A DNA stretch of 64,000 nucleotides from Isoetes taiwanensis (GCA_021234155.1 JAJEKV010000025.1:2255339-2319338), one strand, 5' to 3'; shown: positions 49,222-58,893, counted from the first letter of the stretch. Numbers and translations: made by a program. Notes: generated by a model not told the origin, from the sequence alone.

Positions 49222-49502
49222 GGTCTCACACATTGCGCCCAGCCCGAAAATGAGATTTTCATTATCTGTCCTGGCGCGACGTGTGAGACATTGGCTCAAA
49301 ATGGGTTAAACTTGTCCAATTTGGGTGATATAAGGGTCTAATCCTACTTATCTCGTCGAGTTAGGCAGAATGGACCCCTTATTTGGTCGATTTGGAGCAG
49401 TTTTGGGCACTTTTGGGGCATGGTCTCACAGCATGGTCTCACACGTTGCGCCCAGACCGATAATGAACTTTTCATTTTCTGTCCTGGCGCGACGTGTGAG
49501 AC
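49222..49502. repeat. Pair of near-palindromic 69-bp direct repeats
   Basis: Copies at 49,222-49,290 and 49,435-49,502 share GGTCTCACAC, TTGCGCCCAG, a central TTTTCATT, CTGTCCTGGCGCGACG and TGTGAGACAT. Within each copy the left arm GTCTCACACGTTGCGCCCAG pairs with the right arm CTGGCGCGACGTGTGAGAC over about 18 of 20 bases, enclosing about 28 bases. They lie 142-422 bp downstream of the stop codon of the H3-like ORF. They do not match the animal histone 3' stem-loop. The class is unknown to me. Confidence 0.75.
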
Positions 49503-49643
49503 ATCCTCTCAAATTGGCCTAGGATATCTGTTTTGACTAAAACAAAAGCTAAAACTTACTAACTCAACTTAATTAAGTAACTTTATACACTTATAATTTA
49601 CTCTAAAACACTTTGTATTAAACAAATTTTATCATTTACGAAA

Positions 49644-49892
49644 TTAATAAGGCTCTCCTTTGATATGACTGGCTAAGTGCATATCTTTCTTCATTAGAGT
49701 TACTCCCTTGGCGTGTACTGTGCAGGCTGTTGAGTCTTCAAAATGTTGGACCAGCTTCTGCTCTGCTGCTTCTTGACCCTTGGCCTCTCGCTCTCGTTTT
49801 GCCCTCTCCTCTTCTTGTTTCCTTCGGCCTCCTTGGCCTCCGACTGTTTTGCCTTGTCGAGGAAGTCGAGCGGTCTGTTTGGTGCGCGCCAT
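49644..49892 (-). CDS. Truncated histone H3-like protein, 82 aa, histone fold mostly missing
   Basis: The ORF starts MARTKQTAR, identical to the canonical H3 tail, in a good start context (purine at -3, G at +4). I chose this ATG over the in-frame upstream one at 49,985 for that reason. Residues 10-38 are unrelated to the H3 core: a GG-rich basic stretch, then a charged, probably helical segment rich in E, K and R. From residue 40 it returns to H3: QEAAE, LV, FED, C, HAK, VT, M, KD, LA, I, GE align with the H3 C-terminus (end of alpha-2, loop 2, alpha-3). By eye about 24 of 44 positions match H3 as I know it. The alpha-N, alpha-1 and most of alpha-2 helices are missing, so a normal H3-H4 dimer looks unlikely. 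It could be a decayed H3 retrocopy or a gene that offers an H3 tail without entering nucleosomes. Expression is unknown. Confidence 0.7.
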   Translation of the reverse strand: MARTKQTARLPRQGKTVGGQGGRRKQEEERAKREREAKGQEAAEQKLVQHFEDSTACTVHAKGVTLMKKDMHLASHIKGEPY

Positions 49893-50020
49893 GTCGATCA
49901 GAGTCTTGGTGTCGATCAGAGTCATGTAGCATTTGTCTTTTTGGTGTGGTTTTATCTGCTTTGTGTACTGCATATACCGGCTCATAGGTCAAGTTTGGCC
50001 TCCGCGGACGTTAAAATATA

Positions 50021-50047
50021 CTTCCTTCCTTCCTTCCTTCCTTCCTT
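50021..50047. repeat. TTCC microsatellite
   Basis: About six and a half uninterrupted TTCC units lie inside the leader shared by both copies. Copy A has a shorter, interrupted version at about 917-937. Confidence 0.85.
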
Positions 50048-50265
50048 AACCATGCAATTGATTCGACCTCATTCACGAGACGTAGTGCCATTGAAACTAT
50101 TGACAGACTGGGCCCACTCCAACTAACACCTCAACTTTTTTCGTAGCTCACATGGATAGCTTTACTACTAATATGTCACTTCACGTCGTCATTGTGTTTT
50201 TGGTCCATTAGCATTACTTCCTTTGCTTTATAATAGCGGACTATATGTATGGCACTCGCTTTATT

Positions 50266-50270
50266 ATTAA
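50266..50270. repeat. Left 5-bp target duplication (ATTAA)
   Basis: ATTAA directly precedes the 5' LTR and ATTAA directly follows the 3' LTR at 60,948-60,952. A 5-bp duplication is standard for Ty3-type integrases and confirms the ends of the element. Confidence 0.92.
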
Positions 50271-50861
50271 TGTTAGTCCTGTACGTGCTGGTACAGGACT
50301 ATTCATGCATACGACGGACCAAGTCAAGGCCAAGGATCCACAGCCATGCACAGGTCAGTCGTCAAAGGCCCCACAGAAGACCAAGCAGACCACACAGACA
50401 AAGACCACGCCTGGCGTCAAGAGGAGGCGCTCAGACAAGTGACGGCCCGTCACAGCCTGCGTCAGCGTCAGCGTGATTTCAGGCACTTCAAGAGGCACCG
50501 CCAGCATTCCTGCAAATCGGGCCTCCTTCCAGGAGTCGGCACCGAAATCAGTCAGAGTGTCTATATTGGGCCAAAGGCCGTTGTACTATATATATGAGTA
50601 GAGCTAGCGCTCTAGTTTTTTAGATGAGTTTTGAGTCTTGTCTCATTTCAGTCTTCTCTCGATTGCGAGAGCTCATGTATCTTCGTTGACATCAAGGAAG
50701 CTGTTCTCATTATTGTCTCAATTTTCTCTTTTGCTTTCTTTTCTCTTTTCCCTTGTTCCTTTTGCAAATCCCGCGTGACATAGCTCCCGGATTCTCCTGT
50801 TAGATCCAATGGTCCTCACAGAGGGCTGTCTTGCAGGAGTTCCCGAACCCAGACCCCAAAC
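50271..50861 (+). repeat. 5' LTR of retrotransposon copy B
   Basis: Starts TGTTAGTCCT and ends CCCCAAACA. It contains a short inverted repeat near its start (CCTGTACGTGCTGGTACAGG), a TATA motif, and an AGAGC/GCTCT hairpin just downstream of it. The first 250 bp also encode the tail of the upstream-reading ORF in the 3' LTR copy (ending KRRRSDK). Confidence 0.93.
50587..50596 (+). promoter_or_regulatory. TATA box of the 5' LTR (U3 promoter)
   Basis: TATATATATG lies about 316 bp into the LTR and is conserved in all four LTRs of the window (the 3' LTR of copy A has a shorter version). Transcription would be expected to start about 25-35 bp downstream, at or just after the AGAGCTAGCGCTCT hairpin, which would set the U3/R boundary near 50,620. 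Confidence 0.6.
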
Positions 50862-50862
50862 A

Positions 50863-50880
50863 CTGTCGCCGCTGCCGGGT
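50863..50880 (+). other. Primer-binding site, tRNA-Asp type
   Basis: One base after the LTR the sequence reads TGTCGCCGCTGCCGGG. It matches the complement of the 3' end of plant tRNA-Asp (TGGCGCCGTTGCCGGG) at 14 of 16 positions. tRNA-Asp priming is common in Tat/Athila elements. The two mismatches may weaken priming. Confidence 0.7.
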
Positions 50881-50903
50881 TTGATCTTTCTTTTCTTTCC
50901 ATC

Positions 50904-52679
50904 ATGTCGGCTCGAGGTTTCACTCCTGAAGAACTTCTTTGCCAAACGGCCGACTGGAGCGCCATCAACGACGCGAGACTGTTCGGGATATGTATGATAC
51001 TGCTTATGACATTGAGGGAGGTCGTGTCCGCTCCAGAGCTCAGTCGGCACCTCCTACCCCTCGTGCTCATTCTCGCCCAGGGTCTCCCCCTATGTGTCGC
51101 CATTGTTCCCAACCTCAATCTCCACAACATACCCCTGTTCAGCCCACGCCTCACTATTTCCAGACTCCTGAGAGCACCTATATCCATATCCCTTCAGGCC
51201 ACACCCCCCAGCCATCACAACCTTCTTCACCCCCTTTGGGATGGGCTACCATCAAGTGTCCTTTGGCCCTCCCCACGTTCACGAATTTCAGTCTTCTCCA
51301 TCTTTTCAGCACGCTCTTCCTGTTTATCAAACCACTGATCTCAAGCCTAATGTGGATGGCTCTCAAGACCCTTCCCCACCGGATGCTACTTTCTATGGAC
51401 CACCGGGTTTTTCAGTCCCACCCCCTTGCTCTCAGTCCCAGGCGGTTCCACCTCTCCATGCTTCTGCATATCCTCCACCAAATCCACCTGTCTATGCTCA
51501 AGTTCCACCTTCATCTCCCACTCATAATTTGAAGCTGACTTATCCCACTTTTGGCAACACTAAAGGCAAACCTCTGGATCAAAGTGCTCAAGCTCACATG
51601 GAGGAATTTGAAGCCTTGGCCATTCTGAATGGTCATGCGCAGCCACAACTCAAATTTCATATCTTTTCGACCACGCTTAGAGGTGCCCCTCATCAGTGGT
51701 TAATGGCCAACAAAAGTCCTTTGGGAAGCGAGTTGGCATGAAATGGCGCCTTTACGTCTCATTATGGCACCACGGACGATGATCGGTTACTCCTCAAGCA
51801 ACTCAATGACCTTGCCGGCAAGAGCCCACCGCGAGTCGGCCCGAGGGGATTTTTGCGGACCGTCTACACATTCTCGTCAGTAAACTCCAGGAGTACCCCA
51901 CGCAAAGCCGGATTCTTGTCTGGTTCCTGCAGGGCCTTCCTCCTGCCATTCGCCTCATGACAGAATACCTGCGTCCCAAGTCTTTGGAGCAGGCCATTGA
52001 ATTGGTCAATCACTCGGTCAATGTCTCTTCTCGAGGTGTTGCTCTTACGGAACTTCCTTTCATACCTCCACAAAATTCTGTGCAGCCTCAGCAAACAAAC
52101 CCACAACGCTCACAAATCTGGTGTCATCTTTGTAAATATCCAGGCCATCTGGCAAATGAATGCAACTCCTCCAATGGACCTCCTCACTGTAAAAGGTACA
52201 ATATGTGCAATCACGCCACGGAGGAATGCACTCGTTCTCATCCTACACCCTTCCGGAATAAAATGGTTTTTCAAGTCCAGACCACGCCTCAACAACAACA
52301 GTCATATCAGCCTCAGCAATATCCCACTCAACAACCGCAGCAGTATCAACAAACGCAGCAATCTCAGCAGCCACGGGGACAAGGCAACTGTCCTCCCTTT
52401 GATCCTTCAAAGGCTCAATGTTATCATTGTCATGAATGGGGTCACACCACCACGGCGTGTCCTCAACTTCCTCAAGTTCAAGTACAACTTCCAGGTTCAA
52501 ACCAACCAGCTTTAGTACGTCTCACGGCTTATCAACTCTGGGTGGCCAACGGTAAACATGGCCCTCGTCCTGTTTTGGGAAGCCCCCTCGGCCGCCTCAA
52601 CAACAGCGACCTCAGCAGGCCGCATCTACCTCCACTCCTATGGATCAACAAGCCCAAGAGGAGATTTATCAGGCACTGA
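50904..52679 (+). pseudogene. gag (capsid/nucleocapsid), frameshifted
   Basis: Gag forms the retrotransposon particle and packages its RNA. The ATG at 50,904 (MSARGFTPEELLC) is the first after the primer site. The N-terminal 300 codons are proline- and serine-rich and change frame near 50,940 and 51,240. A capsid-like helix region follows (HMEEFEALAI, TTLRGAPHQWL), with another frame change near 51,725-51,960. The nucleocapsid part (open from 51,957) has two canonical CCHC knuckles, CHLCKYPGHLANEC and CYHCHEWGHTTTAC, with an imperfect one between them, and a glutamine-rich linker (PQQQQSYQPQQYPTQQ). At least three frame changes prevent a single product. Comparison with copy A does not settle which are true mutations. 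Confidence 0.85.
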
Positions 52680-53864
52680 ACCCTCCTGTCCAGCAGTCCA
52701 ATTGGGTTGGTCTCGTCACCCATCACACACGGGCTTCACGCCCTTTGACCATCATCCCTCACGACACGCCTTCGCCTTTCTTTGTGGAAGCTTGATCCCT
52801 CATGATGATGATAAAAAGTTCACCGGCGCTAATCTTGATAAACTCATGCCTCACGTCATGCCTAAAGTGAGACAAAGTATTCTGAAACTCATGCAGGCTG
52901 CGGAAGGTCGCACACTGGCAAATGTTCATGCCACCACTCGAGCTCAGCAGCGTCAGGCAGCACCGTCATCATCTACCGGCACATGCTCTCAACCGTATCC
53001 AAATATTGCTGCTGAGGTAGAGCTTCTCAAAGAAGTCTCCGCTTCTTTGCCACAGACTCCAGCTCCATTAGACCCTGCGGACCCCTTTTCACATGTTCCT
53101 TTGGAACTTCAGGAAGAACTCGCCAAGATCAAGATTCCTTTGAGCCTGGCCACCATATTGAAACTCTGTCCGGCTCTCAAAGATCAGTTACCTCTTCCCA
53201 CGGTTCTGGTTGGAGCTGTTGCAAGCACGCCACGGTGGGCAATCAGCACATCAATCATGTCCAAATTGATGGTGGTAGTGCCGTCAATCTTATTACTGAC
53301 AAGCTCAGGAAGCAATTGGGCATCAAACAATTATACCGTGCTCCTTATGACATCAAGTTGGCAAATGGCCATATCACGTGCCCTCAAGGTGTCGCTCCTC
53401 TTCTCCATATCAGCATTGGTGATCTCAAATTCCCATTGGAATTTGGTGTTTGGAAAGCTGGAGAAGATCCTGGTGATTATGAAATGCTGGTTGGACGACC
53501 TTTTCTCCGCCAGGCTAAGAGTATTCATTACTGGGCCACGGACCAACTTGTTATAACTGATGGACATCTCAATGCCACCATGGATCTGGAAACTGGCAAA
53601 TTGATCTCTGTTGAGAATGCAGAACCCTCAATCTCCGACACTAACTCTGAAGAAGCACAAAATATTTATCATGTTCAAGCTCCACCCGTGGGTCTGCCTC
53701 TTTCCTCCTACCCGGAGTATGCTGATCCTTGGGGAGAGATGACGCTGGATCAGGACCAGGCTGTGGCTGCTCGCTTGGACCCGTACCTGGCTTCCTGCAA
53801 TCGCATTCAACATCTTGATCATTTTTCCGACAGCACCCTTTCTTCGGAGACCATGCTATCATGA
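52558..53864 (+). pseudogene. Gag-Pol linker and retropepsin domain
   Basis: The clean protease frame is 53,235-53,864. It reads HVQIDGGSAVNLI, where D12 with GGS takes the place of the more usual D-S/T-G catalytic triad, and then DYEMLVGRPFL, the hydrophobic-Gly-Arg motif before the C-terminal end of retropepsins. This aspartic protease would mature the Gag-Pol polyprotein as a dimer. Upstream, 52,558 to about 53,220 is a linker open in another frame, so one frame change separates linker and protease. The protease frame runs on for about 110 further codons towards RT. Confidence 0.85.
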
Positions 53865-55450
53865 AGCAACCCTTGCTTGATGACACTCAGCAGCCCTTTT
53901 TCTTCACTACTCAAAATGCTGCTCCTCCTGTCATGCTTCAACCTCCTGCTCATCAGGTTCAGGACACAGAGGTTGTTCCTCATATTCAAACTCCAGCGGT
54001 GGAAATTGTGGACATTGGTAACAATCAACCTGTCCGCTTAGCTGCAAATCTTCCCACCACTTATAAAGCACGCGCCATGACGCTGTTCAAAAAATTCAAA
54101 CACATTTTTGCTTGGAGCTACAAAGACCTTAGAGGAATCAAAACAGAGTTGGGGGAACTCACCATTCCTACCAAACCTGCTGCACGCCCAATCTAGCAAC
54201 GACAGTATAGGCTCAACCCCAATTACCGTGACCGCGTCAAGGCCAAAATTGATAAACTCTTAGCTATGAGGTCAAACACTCTGAGTGGGTGAGCCCCATC
54301 GTCATTGCTCTCAAACACAATAGTAAGATCCGCGTTTGCGTGGACTACAGAAAATTCAATCAAGCTACGTAGCGTGATCATTTTTCGCTTCCCTTCACAG
54401 ACCAGGTTCTTGAAGAAGTTGCTGGTCATGAGATGTACTCTTTCATGGATGGGTTCTCTGGGTACAATCAAATTTCTATCAGAAAGAAGATCAACTCAAA
54501 ACTACCTTCAGCACCCCGTGGGGCACTTTTGCCTACAAGGTGGTCCCTTTTGGTCTCTCAAACTCTCCTTCAACCTTTCAGCGCATCATGCTCTCTGTCT
54601 TTCAAGACTTTATGAAGGATAAACCTTTTCTTCAGATCTTTCAAGATGATTTTTCAGCCTACAGCTCCATGGATGATCACTTGGAAAAATTGGAACTTGT
54701 CTTTCAAAAATGTGATGAATCTGGCATAAGTCTCAATCCTGAGAAGTGTACTTTTTGCGTCACCTCTGGCGTTTTGTTGGGTCATGTGGTCAGTAAAGAA
54801 GGCATCACCATGGATCCCGCTAAAATCAGTTGTGTACTGAAGGCTCAAGCACCATCTAATATCAAAGAGACACGCTCTTTCCTGGGTAAGGTTAATTACT
54901 ATTCCACCTTCATTCCTGGACTTGCAGCTATAGCTGATCCCATTCATAAACTCACGGGTGATGAATCCACTTGGGCTTGGAATCCCCCAGCGGAAGCTGC
55001 TTTTCAGAAGTTAAAATTGTTACTTACCTAGGCCTCCGTCCTTGTTCCTCCTCAATGGGACAAGCCCTTCCACGTTCATGTTGATGTCTCTGCCTTTGCC
55101 ATTGGTGCTGTTCTTTCTCAGGCCTATGATGAACATACGGACAAGCCAATCCGTTATGCCAGCCGGAAACTCAATCCTGCTGAGCTCAATTACTCTGCCA
55201 CGGAACGAGAAGCTTTGGGCTTAGTCTTCTGTGTCCAACGTTTCCGTCATTATTTGTTGGGTAGCCAGATCAAGTTCTTTGTTGATCATCAAGCTCTTCT
55301 GTATTTAATCAACAAAGCCATACGGGTAGAATTGCTTTCGTTGGGTCCTTCTTACCGCAAGAATTTGCTCCTTTTGAAATTGTTCATAAAGGCGGGCAAG
55401 TCTCATGTGGTGCCGATTATCTTTCATGCATCCACGGATGATCCCTCCGC
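53861..55450 (+). pseudogene. Reverse transcriptase and RNase H, with stops and frameshifts
   Basis: RT copies the element RNA into DNA, and RNase H removes the RNA strand. The RT N-terminal region is open to a stop at 54,194-54,196 (after AARPI). The fingers and palm follow through frame changes near 54,275 and 54,480 and a stop near 54,370. The catalytic motif is FLQIFQDDFSAYSS with the two aspartates at about 54,645-54,650. In most related elements the residue before DD is not glutamine. The thumb and connection region is clean (GHVVSKEGITMDP, RSFLGKVNYYSTFI). A stop at 55,029-55,031 precedes RNase H, which shows VHVDVSAFAIGAVL, ATEREALGLVF and FFVDHQALLYL with the expected acidic residues. 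The frame is lost again near 55,340. Confidence 0.88.
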
Positions 55451-56844
55451 GGGTGTTTCGATGCCTTTCGGGCGGCTCAATTGTTCCACGGTCGCGGTCC
55501 ACGCCGCATTGGTTTCACAACTTTCAGCAATATCTTCTCACTGGTGCTCTTCCTCCAGAAGATCCGACGCTCTCACCAGAAAAGCTTCGCTCACGCCGCC
55601 GTCAGTTTCTCCGAGAGGTCCGTGACTACACTATGGTTGCAGGCCATCTAAAACGTGGTAAAGACTTGGTCCTCCGTCGTTGTGTTCTTCCTCATGAGGT
55701 GCTCGATATTGTTCGACAAGCCCACGACGGGCTTGGTGGTGGTCATTTTAGTGGTGATGCCACGACACGCAAAATTCTTTTGGCAGGATACTTCTGGCCC
55801 ACGCTTTTCAAAGATGCCCACGCTTATGCTCGCACGTGTGACGTCTGTCAGCGTGTGGGGAAGCCCACGGCCCGTGACGCTCTTCCATTGACGCCGGTCG
55901 CCACGCCACTTCCCTTCAGCAAATGGGGAATGGACTTTGTGCTTGTGGGGCCCATGGACCCACCGGCGCAGCACACCCGTGCCCGCTACATTCTGGTCAT
56001 CACGGATTATGCTACCAAATGGGCGGAAGCTTGTGCACTTCCAGACAACACTGCTGCCAGTACAGCCAAGGTTCTTTATACGCACATCATCACGCGTTTT
56101 GGTTGTCCCACGGAACTTGTTAGTGATCGTGGCGTGCATTTTGTCAATCATACCATCAAGGAGCTGACGGACTATCTTCACATCCAACACCGGAAGAGTA
56201 CACCTTACTATCCTCAAGGAAATGGCTTGGCTGAAAGCACCAACAAAACTCTCATCACTGTTCTCAAGAAAATTTGTGACGCTTCTCGTACAGATTGGCA
56301 GGACAAGTTGCCTACTGTTCTTTGGGCTTACAACACCAGTTTCAAGATTGCTACTGGCCACACTCCTTTCAAACTGGTTTATGGACAAGAAGCTCTCATG
56401 CCTTTTGAATATATTCTTCCGACTCTCCGTTTCCAACTTGCTACAGCACATAATCCACCTGCTGCACTCAAGGAACGGGTTTATCAATTGGAACGCTTGG
56501 ATGAACTTAGGCGAGACGCTTACATTCGTGTTCTTCATGGACAACAGTTGCAGAAATCGTTGCATGACAAACGACTTAAGACAAAAACATTCAAAGAAGG
56601 TGATTTGGTTCTTCTTTATGATTCTCGTTACAAAACTTTTTCAGGCAAGTTAAAGTTCAGATGGCTTGGTCCTTATCAAATTGTTCAAGTTGTTCAACCC
56701 AGTGTTTTCAAACTGGCCAAATTAGACGGCACTCCCTTACCTACTCTGGTTAATGGCTTTCGCCTTAAGCAATTTCATACAGAAGCTACAGACAGTTCTA
56801 CAAAAGATGCACCACAAAGTCCTGAAACAACAGATAGTGACTAA
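55405..56844 (+). CDS. Integrase, intact frame of 479 codons
   Basis: Integrase inserts the element cDNA into the genome. The frame is open from within the RNase H/integrase junction to the stop at 56,842-56,844. The zinc domain has H107 and H114 followed by C145 and C148 (HHCC). The catalytic core has D177 (in KWGMDFVL), D241 (in VSDRGVHF) and E277 (in GNGLAESTNK), a D-D(35)E arrangement. The C-terminal region has KFRWLGPYQIVQVVQP, the GPY/F module, and then ends with an acidic tail without a chromodomain. The true start is inside the polyprotein; the first 60 codons of this frame are probably not the native reading. This is the best preserved part of pol. Confidence 0.92.
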   Translation: MWCRLSFMHPRMIPPRVFRCLSGGSIVPRSRSTPHWFHNFQQYLLTGALPPEDPTLSPEKLRSRRRQFLREVRDYTMVAGHLKRGKDLVLRRCVLPHEVLDIVRQAHDGLGGGHFSGDATTRKILLAGYFWPTLFKDAHAYARTCDVCQRVGKPTARDALPLTPVATPLPFSKWGMDFVLVGPMDPPAQHTRARYILVITDYATKWAEACALPDNTAASTAKVLYTHIITRFGCPTELVSDRGVHFVNHTIKELTDYLHIQHRKSTPYYPQGNGLAESTNKTLITVLKKICDASRTDWQDKLPTVLWAYNTSFKIATGHTPFKLVYGQEALMPFEYILPTLRFQLATAHNPPAALKERVYQLERLDELRRDAYIRVLHGQQLQKSLHDKRLKTKTFKEGDLVLLYDSRYKTFSGKLKFRWLGPYQIVQVVQPSVFKLAKLDGTPLPTLVNGFRLKQFHTEATDSSTKDAPQSPETTDSD

Positions 56845-56966
56845 AAGCGGTATATTTATATTACTAGAGGTAAATTACAAAATGTAAACATTGCCCACTT
56901 ACTTCCGCTATGAGCAGAGCTCTATGGGCAGTGCCCTATTTACAAAATCCTAAGATTAAAACCCCT

Positions 56967-57290
56967 CTACTCCGGGTTGGGAGCAGAGGTGATGCGGAGG
57001 ATGTGGTAGTAATTCTGCTCCGGATCCCAGCGCAGATGCACCACCACATCCATTGGATTGGTCAGCGGATCGGGATGCTCAGCCATCCCACTGCACCAGC
57101 CGTCCATCGGGATGCCACAGTTGTGGCACTTCCAGAGATCCAGACAGTTCATTTTGCAGGTGATCCATTCCAAACAATTGCTAGGCATTGTGCAGTTCTC
57201 GTTCAAACCAGCCGCGGCCATACTCATCATCGCCAAGGGTGTATCAGCTTTGCCCACTGCTCGTCTTATATAGCTGTCGACGTGGACCAC
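56967..57290 (-). CDS. Antisense Cys-rich ORF between integrase and ORF3, 107 aa
   Basis: The ORF is on the strand opposite to gag-pol, in the gap between integrase and the large post-integrase ORF. It holds seven cysteines at residues 33, 39, 45, 49, 55, 58 and 66, including CKMNC and KCHNCG, and a conserved-looking C-terminal part, NPMDVVVHLRWDPEQNYYHI. This suggests a small zinc-binding protein. Additional antisense ORFs in this position are known in the plant Tat lineage (for example Grande), which supports it as a genuine part of the element. I do not recognise the protein. It has no counterpart with an intact frame in copy A. Confidence 0.55.
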   Translation of the reverse strand: MVHVDSYIRRAVGKADTPLAMMSMAAAGLNENCTMPSNCLEWITCKMNCLDLWKCHNCGIPMDGWCSGMAEHPDPLTNPMDVVVHLRWDPEQNYYHILRITSAPNPE

Positions 57291-57753
57291 TCAGAAAACT
57301 CGTCGACGTGGTTGCAATGCAAGGCTGTTTCTAAATTGGAATCTTTTCTCCCGCCGCATATCTAGCAATGGTAACTTCTGACACCTTCGTTTTAATGATA
57401 TTTCGAGTTGCCTGCATTAAATGCCATTCCTTCTTTTCATGCCCGTCGAATATTAATATGTGTACCTTCGCCAGCTGTCACCTCCGATCGTTCATTTACG
57501 TCACATCTCTACCGTTCATTGCTTCTCCCTTACCAGCTTGGGGACTTAGCCAAATTTTTGCCCCTCAATCGACTCCTTCGCATCTCTTGCCACCTGGCAT
57601 CATCAACGGTTGCTGCTTCATTCTCATCACGCCCTTTTGCCAAACCCTTGTGTGCCCTAAACACCTTTTCGTCTATCTTCGTTTTCGTCTTCTGTTCTCT
57701 GCCCTCCGGCTTCTCAAGGCAGTTCTTCCTGTTCCTCTTCGACGCTCTTCGAC

Positions 57754-58530
57754 ATGGCTACTGCACCCAAATTTCCTCAACTCCAAGCTTCTGCTCCACG
57801 GGATCCGGCTCTTTTTGAGTCAGTGACCTTCTCGACACCCACCTTTCGCGTAGCCCTCGTTGGCCCGAGTCGTGAAGTCGCGGAACGTCAGCAGCTTTAC
57901 GAATTCTCACAAATGGACCTCCCTGCACCAAATCCAGAGCAATTGAAGCAGTTCGTCGCTCACATAGTCAACAGCCCGGAAGGCTATGCTACCATGGTCG
58001 ATGGCACCACCATTTTGCTTACTCAGCCCCTGATTTCTGAGTTTGGCGCTGTTCCTTATCAAGCCAACATGCATCGCCTCACCAATATTGCCAAGTCCCA
58101 CGACACTTTTGTCAAGTTTCTGTGGTGCAAATTGCTTGGGTATTCCATCAAGAACACCCATATCAATAAACCATTCTACAATGTTGTTACCACGGCCATC
58201 CGCTCCACTCACCATATTGATTGGCCACAAATGTTGTTTTTTAGACTTCTTCATGAAGTGGATCGCCTTAGGGCTGCCCCCTCCTCCGTCTTTGAAGCCT
58301 CCATGGGTGGCCATCTTCAAGCCCTCATCTGTCATTACCTTCCTCATCCTGGGACCCCTTCCATTTCTCATGCATCCACTCAGCAATCTTTTCATTCACT
58401 TCCTCAAAACCAACCGGCTGGCACTTCACGCCCTTCTTCTTCTGGTCATGTCCAACACAACGCCACGCATGTCACTGTCTCCTCTTCCTCCACAGAAACC
58501 ATGCCTTCCACTTCTCATCATGTCTCTTAG
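57754..58530 (+). CDS. Post-integrase ORF3, N-terminal part (258 codons to a stop)
   Basis: The ATG at 57,754 follows a pyrimidine-rich leader and opens MATAPKFPQLQ. The first 200 residues look like a folded, mainly helical domain (PEQLKQFVAHIVNSPEGYAT, HDTFVKFLWCKLLGYS, WPQMLFFRLLHEVDRL). The last 60 are serine-, threonine- and histidine-rich. No membrane segment or signal peptide is visible, so it is not an envelope-type protein. I do not recognise the family. The position resembles that of extra ORFs in Athila/Tat elements. The stop at 58,528 is followed in the same frame by a second stop and then by the coiled-coil segment, so one longer protein was probably split. Confidence 0.7.
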   Translation: MATAPKFPQLQASAPRDPALFESVTFSTPTFRVALVGPSREVAERQQLYEFSQMDLPAPNPEQLKQFVAHIVNSPEGYATMVDGTTILLTQPLISEFGAVPYQANMHRLTNIAKSHDTFVKFLWCKLLGYSIKNTHINKPFYNVVTTAIRSTHHIDWPQMLFFRLLHEVDRLRAAPSSVFEASMGGHLQALICHYLPHPGTPSISHASTQQSFHSLPQNQPAGTSRPSSSGHVQHNATHVTVSSSSTETMPSTSHHVS

Positions 58531-58560
58531 ACATCCCAGACCAGGCAACAATAGGACCCT

Positions 58561-58893
58561 GCACCCCCACATCCTCGCCAGCTCCTGTATCAATATCAGC
58601 AGGATGTACAGGCCGCTGCCCTCAAGTTACAAGAATCCCAAGAAGTTCTCATGAATGGAGTTCAAGCGTCCCTGGAGGCATCGGATGTTGTTCACATGGA
58701 TCTTCAAGTTGCCAACACGCAAGTTCAATCCTTGGAAGACAAACTTCAAGAAAAGCACGAGGCTCTCTTAAAGGCCCGTGAAGATCTCAAACTTGCACAA
58801 GATCAGAACAGCACGCTGGCGATCAACGGGCTCGATCCTGGTCCTCCATTCAGAATTCTTTGGAGCACGTCAAGGCCAGGGATAACCTCCTAG
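58561..58893 (+). pseudogene. Post-integrase ORF3, coiled-coil part
   Basis: The frame continues that of 57,754-58,530 past two stops. It reads LYQYQQDVQAAALKLQESQE and on through ANTQVQSLEDKLQEKHEALL to a stop at 58,893. Heptad-like spacing of leucine, valine and alanine suggests a coiled coil of about 70 residues, which would allow self-association. After the stop, neighbouring frames continue towards the C-terminal part (DEDLAKLNTYKRATL, then HMPVDFSTPSSYLDYVVARR), so the break here may be a simple frameshift. Confidence 0.6.

Noticed and set aside
49222-49502. Histone-type 3' stem-loop for the H3-like ORF
   Set aside because: The stem and loop sequences do not match the animal histone element, plants do not use it, and the nearest repeat is over 350 bp from the stop codon on its strand-downstream side for one copy and 142 bp or more for any reading.
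55405-56844. Chromodomain at the integrase C-terminus
   Set aside because: After the GPY/F module the frame ends within about 50 residues in a Ser/Thr/Asp-rich tail with no chromodomain aromatic pattern.
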